Assembly (NCBI GenBank): GCA_951640165.1
Contig: OX621242.1
Location: forward strand, 13,509,501 to 13,573,500
DNA length: 64,000 bases
From: Pseudoips prasinana
Lineage: Eukaryota > Arthropoda > Insecta > Lepidoptera > Nolidae
Direction of reading: 5' to 3'
Positions 24,524-36,207 of this stretch are shown here, piece by piece (positions within the stretch are counted from its first letter, which is position 1; every line of letters starts with the position of its first letter). The notes under the pieces are model-generated. The model did no database searches. It was not told where the DNA came from and saw only the letters and a program-made list of their open reading frames with translations. The position numbers and the translations under genes are program-made.

Positions 24524-25003
24524 TAAGTGTGACACCGCATGTTTATAGCTAATATCAATAGAATCAAAGCAGGGTTTGACCTAATTTCAAATGTTTCTAT
24601 GTTATATCGAATATTGGCAATCTATTTTGGGCTGGTTGCTATGGAAACAGAATAATTTCAAAGCAATCTTGCCCTCGCATTTAATGTTTTTATAAAATAT
24701 AGACTACCTAACTGAAAATGAATAAACTGTTTATTTCTTTGACGTTAAAAAATTTAAGAAGACTTTTTTCTGAAAATAGCACAATAATATGAAAAACAAG
24801 CACTGAAGACATAGAATGCGCTGAATCTCAATAGTTTCATTATGAGATTAAAACCTGTTTAGTGAAGTAGTCGTTTTGTTCCTTACTGAACACGTATAAA
24901 TAATTTAATTATTTCAGTAACATTTATGTACCTTACTACTTTATTAACATCTCTCTTATATTAATTATGATTTTATAGAAATTCATCATTTATAGTTTTA
25001 GGT
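24524..25003. other. Spacer, nothing recognised
   Basis: AT-rich. Confidence 0.4.
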
Positions 25004-25140
25004 ACAGACGCCAGCACATCCATCTACCCCAATCTGTCATATTTCTTTTAGAGATGTTCAACTTTATTACATAAACATAAGGTTCACTTTTATTTGGGGA
25101 AATTCGGAAAATTGGGGTAGCTTGATGTGCTGGCGTCTGT
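25004..25140. mobile_element. 137-bp MITE-like element
   Basis: The two 30-bp ends (25004-25033 and 25111-25140) are inverted repeats matching at 28 of 30 positions and beginning ACAGACGCCAGCACATC. The centre is AT-rich and non-coding. No clear target-site duplication, so the superfamily is unknown. Confidence 0.65.
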
Positions 25141-25276
25141 TCATAACGTTACCCAATTGTTGACTTGAACCAATGTTGCGATACAATTAGTTAGTTGTCT
25201 TATAATATTTTTTAAATTACTTTAAATAGTACTCTACTTTGTATTCCAAATAAAAATATAATAAAAATAATAAATA

Positions 25277-25338
25277 CTGCTATCTGATCCCAAACTAGGC
25301 AGAGCCTCTACTATGGACAACTGATAAACATATATATG
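25277..25338 (-). mobile_element. SINE family A, 3' piece
   Basis: TATCTGATCCCAAACTAGGC and CTATGGACAACTGATAAAC are the family A 3' domain in reverse. A head piece in the same orientation lies at 27051-27130, across the reverse transcriptase fragment. Confidence 0.6.
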
Positions 25339-27022
25339 GCCTTTGCGTCTGTTACAGACGATTTACGGCGCATTGTCTGAGAGACATTTCTGTTCGAGGC
25401 TAAACAAACTGATGCGAGAGCAACATAGCCTGCCGCAGGCCTGACAAGAGAAGTTTGCGGTGGTTGTTGCCGAGCCGCTTTCATATCGCTTCTGTCTCTT
25501 ATCTGCAAGTACTCCGAACCAGGCTTCGTCACAGATCTTACGATCCTCCACTACACGTTTGCACCATTCAACTCTATTTTCAGCGAGCTTTTCCCAGCTA
25601 CAGTGGTCAATTTTAAAAGCGGCCATATCCCGCTTGGTGCAGTCTTTAAAGCGAAGCAGAAGTCTACCGACATCGCGCTTCGCATTAGCTACTGCACCCA
25701 ACAGAACACATCGTGGTATTCGAGTGGGTTCCATTCTGTGCACATGCCCCAACCAACGTAAAAGCTTCTATTTAAGAAACGCTGTCAGGCTAGGTAGCTG
25801 TGCTATTTCTAGAACTCTCTCGTTAGTGACCCTATCTTGCCATGTAATGCCCAAGATCTTACGGAGACAACGCATGTAAAAGGAACTTATTTGGCGCTCC
25901 TGTTTCGCATACGACGTCCACGTCTCTGCTCCGTACAAGAGTATGCTTAAGATGGAGGCCTATAAGACTATCATCTTGGTCTTAATTGTAAGCAGTTTAT
26001 TGTGCCATACTCTCGTGCCAAGCTTCCCAAACATGTCCACATCTTTCCGTCAGCCCTCGTGTGTAGATGGATACCCTGTCGGCCTTCGCCGAAAGCTGAT
26101 TGTAATATTAGCGAAAAATATATTCCGAACAGGGTAGGTGCCAACACGCACCTCTTGCGCACGCCTCTGCGAACGTCAAATGGCTCAGTTGTATTACCGT
26201 TAAAAACTCCTGCGCCTCTCATGCCCTCGTGGAAAGATTTGACGAGGCTCAAGTGTTTAGGCGGACACCCAATGTTCTCCAATGAATAGTATAGACCTTC
26301 CCTGCTGACAGTGTCGAAGGCCTTATTAAGGTCAACAAACGCTATAAACAAGTGAGTCTTTTATTCTCTACACTTCTGTAATTGGCGAAGTGTGAAGATC
26401 ATATCCACTGTAGAACGCTGAGGACGGAAGCCACATTGTGCCTCAGGATAGACGCGCTCAGCAAGCTTTTGCAGTCTAGATAAGATGACTCGAGCGAAAA
26501 CCTTACCGACTATGCTCAAAAGAGAGATGCCACGGTAGTGGTTGCAGTCACCGCGGTCCCCTTTCCCTTTGTATAATGTAGTGATATTACCGTCCCGCAT
26601 ATCCTGTAGCACCTCCCCCACTTTCAAAAATTTAACCAGTAGATTGTGCAGAATAGGGCGCACGCAATGGAGTTTAATGATTTCAGCCTGGGTGCCATCG
26701 CCGCCAGAGCTCTTTCCGCATTTAAGCTGGTTGACAGCCTTGATGAACTCCTCAATGGACGGAAGGTCGTCTAACTCAGTCAATACATCCAGTATAGGTA
26801 TGCTATGCACTGCCTCCGGTTGTAGGTATACAGGACGTGAGTAGAGACAGGTGTAGTGCTCAACCAACGGTCAAGCTGCTTTTCACTATTAGTAATAATA
26901 GCACCTGTTATGTCCTTAAGAGGGGCTGTCTTTTTAATGACAGGTCCACAAATTCATTTGAGACGTTCATAGACGCCGCCAATGTTTCCCATGTCAGCAC
27001 ACGCCTGAATGGTGCGGCCTAG
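25339..27022 (-). pseudogene. Dead non-LTR retrotransposon reverse transcriptase fragment
   Basis: The minus strand encodes the back half of a LINE polyprotein. In order: a pre-RT segment (about 27000-26870, broken by a stop), RT fingers at 26867-26361 with YRGISLLSIVGKVFARV and CGFRPQRSTVD, one in-frame stop at 26361, then palm sequence FVDLNKAFD with the first catalytic Asp. After RADGK (about 26060) the frame jumps: the YADD block is absent and sequence resumes at a C-terminal part (LTIKTKM, LLYGAETW). A stop near 25770 precedes the tail 25752-25363, with LGHVHRM-type sequence and a Cys-rich finger (CQACGRLCCSRISL). The layout recalls L2/CR1-type LINEs, but clade is uncertain. Internal deletion plus stops make it non-functional. 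Confidence 0.85.
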
Positions 27023-27050
27023 ATCCGACCAGTACAAGTTGGATCACACA

Positions 27051-27130
27051 AAGGTTTGGTTATGGAAATCGAACCCACGACCGCTGGCTTAGCAGTCAGG
27101 CTCACTAAACACTTGATCAACAGGCCAGTA
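27051..27130 (-). mobile_element. SINE head piece
   Basis: GGAAATCGAACCCACGACCG is the reverse B box, followed by GCTTAGCAGTCAGG and CAACAGGCC. It sits across the RT fragment from 25277-25338, but the SINE centre is missing, so the pair may not be one interrupted copy. Confidence 0.55.
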
Positions 27131-27604
27131 AACATCAAAAAAATTAAAAAAAAATATTATAAAACTCGACGTGGTAGTCAAGGTAAGTACATCATCACTA
27201 AAGCGAATCAACATTATATTAATTTTAAATTTAATTTGTAGATTAGAAGGAAGATGTCATTGATTTACCATGATGACACTAGAAGAAAACCAATGTAAAA
27301 ATCTCCTTAATTATTTCAAGTTCACATTCTGAGGCTTTCAAATAATGTAACACTCATGCATGAGATAACTGATATGAAAAATGATATATTTTTAATTCTT
27401 TACGCATTCACAACCGCTGAACATTTCGCCTTATTATCATATATAAACATTTCTGTGGACTCGTCAATTAACATTATGATTATTGCTCAAGGTTCTGAAA
27501 TAAAAAGTAGAAATTTAAACAATCGGTATTTTTACTACGAATATGACGGGTGGTCATAAATATTAATAATTAGGTATATTAGTCTTAATTAGTATGACAT
27601 AGCA
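27131..27604. other. Spacer, nothing recognised
   Basis: AT-rich; the frame at 27356-27559 has no recognisable motif. Confidence 0.4.
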
Positions 27605-27775
27605 ATCTTCAAGAAATGAGCTTATTTCTTTATTAAAAGCCGGCAACGCACTTGCCACTCTGATGGTTGCGAGTGTCCATGGGCGGCAACCATCACTTAC
27701 CATCAGGCGACCTGCTCTCAAGCGAGCAGGTCACCTGATGGTAAGTGATCGTCGCCTTGCTATACTATAAAAAAT
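27605..27775. mobile_element. LINE 3' ends in head-to-head foldback
   Basis: A + oriented jockey-like terminus (GCCGGCAACGCACTTGCC, CCATGGGCGGCAACCATCAC) meets an inverted copy of its end. Arms 27682-27717 and 27724-27756 pair with one 3-nt indel and a few mismatches around TCAAGC. Confidence 0.75.
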
Positions 27776-28676
27776 CTAAGAATTGGATCGCGATTGTCAG
27801 CTTTAAGAGATTTTTTTAGGTAAAACCATAATTTTGGTTACTTCGGGTTGCCACTGAGAATATTAATTAGTATAATACACATTCCAGTAACTTGTTTCGG
27901 AAAGACAACTTCCATGGATGTGAACCTGCACAACTAGCAGAGGAAGCGTTTTACTCGGCAACTGAATTTCTGGCATAACTCCTTTAATTATTAAAATTGT
28001 TATAATAATGGTGTAATAATAATAATGTAATAACAATAAACTCATATTTATAATAATAATGTAATCTTATGTTAATATTTGCATGTCAATCAAATTTACT
28101 AAAGTTGTAAGGACCGCGTACTTCGTTGTAAGATTAACTTAATGTACATACTTTACTGCGAATAAAGAATATGAATAAGCAAAAACATATTCAAATGAGG
28201 TATTTGCGTATTTTTAAATACAACAATAGTCCCAAACATAATATTATTACTTACATATCACCTTATCCCTAAGCTTTTGTCCGTTTTGGTAATGGTGGCA
28301 AACTGTCGCGATAACCTGGAGAGTGCCTGTAAAAGTATGCAAAATCTTTCGAATAATTATGCAAATGGAACATTCCTACGGCCTAAATTCACATTCAAGC
28401 GGGTACTTAGGTGCCCAGCGTATTGCAAATAATAAAGGTAGACGGGAATTACTTATACTGGGAATTAAATAGTGCTACTTATGAGTAATTAATTTATAAT
28501 ACTTTATAGTAAGTATGAAAAGCTTTCTACTATTTCATAACTTACTTTTTGTTAATGTGTATTGTAATAACTTTTCTTTATAAAATGTTACTAAATATAA
28601 CATGTATTTTAAGCGCTTGTTTCATTTAGTAATTGAAAATTAAACTACATTTCAATTTAAATATCGAATGAACGAA
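27776..28676. other. Spacer, nothing recognised
   Basis: AT-rich with TAATAATAATG-type short runs near 28010-28060. Confidence 0.4.
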
Positions 28677-28689
28677 ATGAAATCAAATC

Positions 28690-30655
28690 AAATCAAATCG
28701 GAAGATGTAGAATGCTCCACAACTGCAGTGGTCGAAGCGATTGTGTTGGGGATGGAATGTTACACTCCTAACCGGCTAGTGGCCACTGTGGGGATAAAAA
28801 GCGGCCGTGGTTTAATAAATCTAGCAGAGAGGCTAGAAAAACAAAGCTCTCTGCATATGAGGCTTGGACCACGGCTCGTGCTACTAAAGATCCCAATATC
28901 GCTGATGTGAAACGGAAACTGAACGCTGCCTCGAGGTCTAGTAAGAAAGCAATTGCCATAGCAAAATTCGACTTCGTCGGTAGAATTAGTGACCGACTAG
29001 CGAACTACCCCTCCGGGAATAGACCCTTCTGGTCACTTGCCAAAGCTGCCGAGGAAAACTTTTGTCAGTCGTCTTTGCCACCACTCCAGAAGCCGGATGG
29101 TAACTTGACCTATAGTGCTAAAAAGAAAACCGATCTCCTGGGAAATCTCTTTGCCTCGAACACGACTCTTTGAATGAAGGTGACGCTGTACCACTCACTC
29201 TACCATGGTGTGGTACCGCTATGCCGGAAATCTCCATTACTCAACGGGAGTTACGGCGGGCATTGCGATCCCTAGACTTTCATAAGTCGAGCCGGTCAGA
29301 CGGCATACCAGCGGTGGTGTTAAGGCAGTGTGCCCCTGAATTGTGTCCTGTATTAACACGCCTTTTCACACTTTACATCTCCACTACGCAAGTACCGTCT
29401 TCGTGGAAGACCGCCCTCGTTCACCCGGTGCCCAAAAAGGGCGATAGATCAGACCCATAAAACTACAGGCCTATCGCTAAAACCAGTTTTTGAAAATAAA
29501 ACATAGCCTCGATGCGTCTTTTTCCGCGTTGGCGCTAAAAAACCAACACCGGAGTCTTCTATCGAAGTTGCCAGCGTACGGTCTTCCCGAGTGATTATAC
29601 ACATGGATTGCCAGCTTTTTGTCCAACAGAAGCATAAAAGCCGTTGTAGATGGCAGCTGTTCGGATAGCAGGGACATCATCGCTGGCGTTCCACAAGGCT
29701 CTGTACTGTGCCCGACGATGTGTTTGCTGCATATCAATGATATGTTATCCATAGGAAACATTCATTGCTATGCGGATGACATCTCCTACATGGGCCGTGC
29801 CAATATTCCTCGATCCGTTATAGAGGAAAGTCGTGAAAAACTTGTGTCTGACATCGAATGCACTCTTAACAGAGTTTCCGATTGGGGACGACTTTTAGTC
29901 CAATTTAATCCCTCTAAGACTCAAGTTTGCGTGTTCACCGCTACGAAAACCCCATTTGCTGTAGCTCCACAATTTCAAAACACGGCCTTCACCATCTCTG
30001 CGAAGCTTGGGATCCTTGGTGTCGATATCTCTAGCGACGTACATTTCCTGAGGACAAGGCCAAACTGGCAGGAAAGAAGCTTGGTGTGCTTAAAAGGGCA
30101 AAACAGTATTTTCACTCCGAGGCAAAGGCTATTTGTATAAAGCACAAGTTCAGCCCTATATGGAGTACTGTTGTCACCTGTGGGCGGGAGCACCAGCTTA
30201 CCAGCTTGGGCCTCTTGACTCAGTCCAAAGACGCGCTGTGAGGATTATCGACCCTTAAGTCTAAGGAGAGACTTTGCCTCTCTCTGTGTGTTCTACCGTC
30301 TATATAATGGGATGTGTTCAGAGGAATTATTTGATTTGATGCCTACGGCCACCTTCTACCATCGCACCTCTCGCCACAGACAGGGTATTCATCCTTACAG
30401 CCTCGAACCTTTTCGATCACGTACGGTTCGCTTTTAGCGAAACTTCCTCCCACGTACATTGAAGTTATGTAATGAACTCCCTGTTATGGTTTTCCCAACA
30501 GACTACAGCATGGGGCCCTTCAAAATGAGAGTTGTAAGGTTTCTAAAGAGTCGGCAACGCGCTAATGATGCCCCTGATGTCGCAAGCGTTCATACGCTAT
30601 GGTGATCACTTACCATCAGGTGGGCCGTATGCTTATTTGCCAACTAAGGTGTATA
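28690..30655 (+). pseudogene. Defective jockey-like LINE: RT domain and 3' end
   Basis: 5'-truncated ORF2 of a jockey-type element. In order: pre-RT segment with frameshifts (28690-29173; PSGNRPFWSLAKAAEENFC), RT start (29170-29460; SDGIPAVVLRQCAPE, VHPVPKKGDRSDP), NYRPIAKTS at about 29460, then an abrupt jump to a segment reading SLLSKLPAYGLPE near 29550. The block with the first catalytic Asp is missing. GVPQGSVLCPT and YADD (29769-29780) remain in frame in 29619-30140. The C-terminal region continues with frameshifts and stops to about 30540, followed by the 3' end (AGAGTCGGCAACGCGC, CTTACCATCAGGTGGGCC) and an A run. The 5' flank (AAATC repeats at 28680-28698) and 3' flank are both AAATC-like, suggesting insertion in that microsatellite. 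Confidence 0.85.
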
Positions 30656-30685
30656 AAAAAAATCAAATCAATACAAATCAAAGCA

Positions 30686-30893
30686 AATGATGAGAGAAGA
30701 GAAGAGAAGAGAAGAGAGGAGAGGAGAGGAGAAGAGAATATCAAATCAAATCAAATCAAATCAAATCAAATCAAATCGAATCGAATCGAATCGAATCGAA
30801 TCGAATCGAATCGAATCGAATCGAATCGAATCGAATCGAATCGAATCGAATCGAATCGAATCGAGGAGAGGAGAGGAGAGGAGAGGAGAGGAC
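30686..30893. repeat. Compound pentanucleotide satellite
   Basis: GAAGA/GAGGA units, then about six AAATC-type units, then about 18 GAATC-type units, then GAGGA units again to about 30891. All have period 5, so long frames run through it on both strands but are not genes. Confidence 0.9.
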
Positions 30894-31042
30894 CACGCTG
30901 CTAGTACATCTTTTGAGGCTTTATTCGCCACACATACACTCCGATAACGAATCATTTGAAATAAAATTCTCATGCGATCAACTGAAACATTCATAAGATC
31001 AAGCTGACAAACAGATTTTTTTTAAGTTAATGTATGCACTAC

Positions 31043-31186
31043 GGAATCTAATCACTGTGTCGCGGGGTAGTTTACAAACATATAATAAGCGGACACAAAT
31101 TACATCCAGACTCAGAACAACTATTTATGGGTGACACAAATAGTTGTCCGGCGCGGGACTCGAACCCGCGACACGAAGCGAAGCGA
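31043..31186 (-). mobile_element. SINE family C
   Basis: Reverse orientation: GGAATCTAATCACTGTGTCG (3' end), ACATCCAGACTCAGAACAAC (body), CGGGACTCGAACCCGCGACA (B box), ending at GAAGCGAAGCGAC before the A box. Confidence 0.8.
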
Positions 31187-31634
31187 CTAACTTAACCTAG
31201 GACGTTTATTATCGAAAAGTGCTTGCGAAAGTCTTTGTTGTTGCTTTAGAAAAAATATTGCGTGGTAACCTCCAAGCAAGAATATCACAATTTATTCCTT
31301 GCCTAAAATACTCCATTCTGTCATAAGCAAAGTAATTAAACAGCTTGCATATGCAGCGAGACATTCGTCTCCTCGCGGTTTACCAGCAAGTCGCTGCACG
31401 TGTTTCTAACCTATCAAAAGGATAAAATAAAAAAACCGGCCAAGTGCGAGTCAGACTCGCGCTCGAAGGGGTCCGTACCATTATCTCTAAAAACACACAC
31501 AGTGCATATATGAATTCATAAACTCGAAGACGCCATGAAGGAATAATCACGGGAAATCAAATATCCCATTTAAATCAATGTAAAAGTATAGATATCAGCT
31601 TAACAACATTCAGTTTAATATTTGCAATATCGGG
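31187..31634. other. Spacer with one conserved repeat scrap
   Basis: At 31426-31486 an A-rich start leads into CCGGCCAAGTGCGAGTCAGA then GGTCCGTACCATTA, a dispersed block I recall from lepidopteran DNA, with a weaker inverted match near 8632. Nothing else recognised. Confidence 0.5.
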
Positions 31635-31835
31635 ACTAGTCCCTCCCTCTTACCCACCACTGCAACTCCTGTAAGCCAGGATCAACAGTGGCCCACACTG
31701 AAATGATACTGAGCGGTGAGGCTCAGGCATGTCCCGGGGAATTGCGTTAACTGTCTTGGATTCCGCAACAAATTTGATCAGAAAGAAAAAAGGAGGAGTT
31801 AGAAAATGAATAGTTCCACTTCCCTCCAGAACAAA
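31635..31835 (-). repeat. Repeat family I (inverted mate at 45915)
   Basis: GGGACTAGTCCCTCCCTCTT, CAACTCCTGTAAGCCAGGAT, GCTCAGGCATGTCCCGGGGA and CTTGGATTCCGCAAC are the reverse complement of 45915-46085. It extends about 50 bp further here. Unknown class. Confidence 0.65.
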
Positions 31836-32779
31836 GCGGGAAACGGAATGATGTAAAGAGGATATAGTCTCATAAAACGAGAGAATTGTTAGAAGTACTA
31901 TTGAATAGTCACGGGGAGTGTAGTTTGTGTCCATGAATTGCATATTTGTAAAGTCTCCCACAATGTAGCGATTCATATTCCTAGTGCCATTTCAAGAAGA
32001 AGAGTAACCCTTTGTTTTTATCCGTAGTCAATGAATGAGTCCACAGACAGCAATGACAGATGTGACTCCAATGAGCCATCAATTTGGGATGAATCCGTTC
32101 ACACTAGTGCATTTTTTTATTACATATTTATAAACATACTGTAAGTTATTGATGTATGCATTGTATACGGACAAATCCTCTTGTGGTTGCATAATTTAAA
32201 ATCATTACAACAGTTTAATATCGACCTACTGTCGGTTATTTAATTGAGTATCGAGTAAAGTAGATAATGATCAAATGTGGTTGTACAATATTATCTAATT
32301 ATACGGTTATTGTTTTCGTCAAATAATGTACCATTGGTATTGGCATCAGGAATCAAATCCATACATTTTAGGAAGTTTGCGGCTTTGTGCCAAGTAGGTC
32401 ACCTCACCTACCTACAATAAAGGTTTATGCAACAAATGTGTTTTGTCGGCATGATAAACAATGGCGCAAAATTCCCAAGTCCTGATAAATAAACTGTATT
32501 TTCTGACTTATCTTTCGTTTTGTTTCATCCAGAATAATATTTATAAATATGTATATATAGCTATGTAGCTGTGCCGACTTTGTCTGCACATTTTGTAAGG
32601 ATTCCGAAAATGTTACATCAGAATATCTCTAATATTGTGTCTTGTGTCGCAAACTTATAAAACATGCAGATAAACCTTACTTATTACTTTTGTTATTTTA
32701 CACCCTTGAGGATAAAACTTTTACAAACTTTGAATGTCATATTTATTAATATCAAATCAACAGCCTAAAAAATATGTAT
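31836..32779. other. Spacer, nothing recognised
   Basis: AT-rich, no supported gene. Confidence 0.4.
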
Positions 32780-32986
32780 CAAGCTTATAGCTCTAAAAAT
32801 GACGATACTTCCGCACATCTTTTCACCCCCTTACAACGCTTTATTTACATTAAAAAGTAGTATATATCCTTTCGCAGGCTCTAGACTATCTGTGTACCAA
32901 ATTCCATTAAAATCGGTTCAGTACTTTTGGCTTGAAAGTGCGACAGACAGACAGAGTTACTTTCGCATTTATAATATTAGTAAGAA
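32780..32986 (-). mobile_element. Helitron-like element, variant
   Basis: The minus strand starts near TTCTTACTAATATTATAAAT then GCGAAAGTAACTCTGTCTGT, followed by TACTGAACCGATTTTAATGG. The start matches family G; a terminal hairpin and CTAG were not identified. Confidence 0.55.
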
Positions 32987-32998
32987 TAAATATCTTTG

Positions 32999-33191
32999 GA
33001 CAACAAACACGCTGCCATTTGATTCCAAACTAAGCAGAACCTGTTCTATGGCAACCAGACAACTGGAAAAACATCTATATATTTGTAAATTATATATTAG
33101 AAATCGTACTCAACACATTAAGATTTGTACTGGGTGGGGAACGAACACAATCTCTGACTTAGGATTCAGGGTCCAATAACCACTAGACCAA
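32999..33191 (-). mobile_element. SINE family A variant, interrupted at its head
   Basis: 3' domain GATTCCAAACTAAGCAGAAC, B-box region GGGGAACGAACACAATC, head end AACCACTAGACCAA. The last 12 bases are duplicated after the adjoining family H insertion. Confidence 0.7.
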
Positions 33192-33364
33192 TCATCATCA
33201 TATCAGCCGAAAGACGTCCACTGCTGGACAAAGGCCTCCCTCAAAGATCTCCACAATTGCCGGTCTTGCGCTATCCGCATCCAGCGTTTTCCAGCGACCC
33301 GCACAAGATCATCGGTCCATCTTGTAGGGGGCCTGCCCACGCTGCGTCTTCCGGTTCGTGGTCG
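33192..33364 (-). mobile_element. 5'-truncated LINE, family H, with 12-bp TSD
   Basis: Flanked by CCACTAGACCAA at 33180-33191 and 33365-33376. The minus strand ends CTGATATGATGATGA. The body has CCAGCAGTGGACGTCTTTCG and AGACGCAGCGTGGGCAGG. It is a 173-bp retrotransposed 3' fragment inserted into the SINE head. Confidence 0.85.
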
Positions 33365-33401
33365 CCACTAGACCAATAAACTGCCTTAAATATAATATAT
33401 G

Positions 33402-33648
33402 GGTAATTATTCACACACGGCCATCTGATCCCAAACTAAGCAGAGCTTGTGCTACGGAAACCAGATGAAAATGAACTGATATACTACATATACTATTTTT
33501 TTGTAGATACATACTTATATAGATAATTTACACCCAGACTCAGGACAATAAGACATATTCATGCACACAAATATCTGTCCCGGGCGGGAATCAAGCCCAC
33601 GACCGGCGGCGTGAAAGGCAGCGTATCTACCAACCACGCCAACAGGCC
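33402..33648 (-). mobile_element. SINE family A, full length
   Basis: CACACACGGCCATCTGATCC, ACACCCAGACTCAGGAC, GGGAATCAAGCCCACGACCG (B box with one change) and ACCACGCCAACAGGCC. Confidence 0.85.
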
Positions 33649-35887
33649 TGCCAAATTTAGATCGTTTTAGTATTAACTTGGTGAACAAAAGTCTAAACGA
33701 GAACAAGCATCATTTATGAGAATAACGATATTGATTTCTCGATTGAATAAGCGGCTCGTTGGCCGTGTAAAAATTGGAGTTTTAATTCTCTTTTGTCGGG
33801 GTGGGGGTGGTACGTAATGGAATCAAGCGGTCGGGTCACGTCTTGGACCCTCAAACGGCTGACGGTGGAAGATAAACTTTACCTTCATTGTCAATTTCCT
33901 CGAGTCTTAAGGGCACTCCGCACGCCCGGAAACACTGAAAGAAAAGTACTTAGACGGAGTTTCTGTTGACTTTTTAAATGGTAGGTACGTTAGCCTAACG
34001 CAGCCTATTAAGTCGTTTCAATCGCAGTAACGGTCTTCCGATTTGTTCTATTGCTAAAGAGGTTGTACGCATTTATGTGCGTAGTTACGCTGAAACACGA
34101 TAATGCCTTAATACCTACCACTTTAGAATATCGCGCTGATCGAACGCCAACCTTTACTGTTATTTCTATGTCAAAATTTGTTATTAGGTATGTTAGTTTG
34201 TTCTTCTTTGGAATTTTGATTGGTATTTTATTTTTGTTTCTATAATGGAAGCTTCTGCCTACCATGCTATTAATAACTCTAGGTCTGCTAAAGACAAGAT
34301 CAAGGTTCTGTTCGTTGTCATTTAAACAGTCGTGCCCTTTGGATTTTTTTATCATTAGAATCTCCGACTGTAGACGTTTCGAATCAAAACTGTTTTTCGA
34401 TCATTCTGCAGGCAGATTATTGAATTGTGCATTAATTATTTTAAAGTTTGTTCAGCTAGAAAAGTACAACAGACATTTAAACACCTCGCAATGTATTTGT
34501 AGGAATTAGGTAATATTGAAATATATTTTAAAAACAAATTTTACAAAAATGTTCCACAATCAACAATTTTCCTAATTATCATTGTTTATTTTGCATATCT
34601 CATTCATTTTGTAGTCTCGTTTGTCTCGGCACCTCATTATCTGCGGTGGGACAAGCTATCGCTACACTAACGAGGCAGTCAGTGATCAAATCATATATAT
34701 ATATACAACATACTCAAGGACCACATTAGCCTAGTAAGAAGTCTAAGTACAGAAACCCATCCCGTACTTGATCTAATAATCAGAAATATGCTTTCACTCA
34801 TAATAATACTTAAAAGAAATATTGCATTGAGGATTCAGTGCTCAGAGAACGCAATTGTTTTCTCCTTGGTTCAAAAGTTCTTTATTTCATATCACCTTTG
34901 CCAACCTTCTTTGCAATAAAACATTAGTAATGAACCAAACTTGAGATTTGATATTGTATACAAAAGGATTATCTACAAATACCACAGATTACACAAACTA
35001 GTTAAATATGTAAACTCACATTAAATCTAATGATATGAGTTGAATATTCCGCTGCCGATTAAAACGGATACACTTAATTATGTAACGCGTTCATTTAGGA
35101 TTGAATTTGCTACACAGTATGCATAAACTTTCCTATTATTTCTCATTACTAATAACTTAATTAATATATGTTCGAGGGTTTCATTTAAAATGGGGATACA
35201 ACTTTAATTACAAGTTTGTGTTGGTAAAATAGTTAAACATTTTAACAGTATTCGGGCAAAGTTTCGCTCATAGGTATGTGGTAAGTAGATGGAAATCTTG
35301 AAAGTATTACGACATTCATTCTCCTGTCGAATGTAGAAAGATGGAGATAAGGATTGAAATCCGAGATAGGACAGAAAGGTACAAAATACGATAGATAACT
35401 TCTTTAGATACGTTTTTGCGAGTTCTTTACGATAAGAAACGAAGGAGGAATAAAGCTGATGGCCGGATGGCGCGATGTGAGGAGGGAATGGATCTTTTGT
35501 GTTACGCGAAATTTGAATTTGAATAGTAACGCGAACGTCCCGATTTTATTGCGAAATGAATGTTGGTTAAGACAATATTATTATTGCCATTGTCCTCGAA
35601 ATTAAATCAATTGGAATTAATTAATTTGGAGCGCCAGATTTGTGGTTGCCAGAGACAATGTAAAGTTTTATGAATACTTATTGGGTTTATGTATGTATAC
35701 ACCAATCAATTTCCAAAGTAGATACATAGCGACTTTATAATTTATAAATGAACGAAAATCTGTCTTTCTAAATCATTTTATATCGGTGACAACGCTTTGT
35801 TTGATTACTGTTCTCGTTTGGTCGGTCTTATTGTTGTTTCTATTATTTCTTTATCATAGCGTTGGTTTCTCTGGTATCAGAGTTAAT
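33649..35887. other. Spacer, nothing recognised
   Basis: The 115-codon - frame at 34008-34355 and overlapping + frames have no recognisable motif and atypical composition for a conserved protein. Not called. Confidence 0.4.
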
Positions 35888-36139
35888 AATATTATCCTGG
35901 GACATTATTCACACACGGCCATCTGATCCCAAACTAAGCAGTGCTTGTACTGTAACCAGATAACTGATATACTACATATACTTTTTTTTTTTTGTAAATT
36001 CATACTTATATAGATATTTTACACCCAGACTCAGGACAAACAGTCATGTTCATACACACAAATACCTGTCCCAGGTGGGAATCGAACCCACGATCTGTGG
36101 CGTGAAAGGAAGCATATCTACCAACCACGCCAACAGGAG
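35888..36139 (-). mobile_element. SINE family A, full length
   Basis: Very similar to 33402-33648, with an expanded T run (about 35982-35993) and intact reverse B box GGGAATCGAACCCACGAT. Confidence 0.85.
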
Positions 36140-36207
36140 GCCCGTCAAAGTTGTTCAAGGCACCTAGTAAGTAATAATAATTAATTAATGTCTCACGACA
36201 ACTAGCT

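Noticed and set aside
25460..26289. Plus-strand open frames of 95-139 codons
   Set aside because: They are antisense to the minus-strand RT pseudogene, whose motifs decide the coding strand.
30599..30994. Open frames of 77-101 codons on both strands
   Set aside because: They run through a period-5 microsatellite, where absence of stops is automatic.
34008..34355. 115-codon minus-strand frame
   Set aside because: No domain recognised and opposing frames are also open; chance ORF in spacer.
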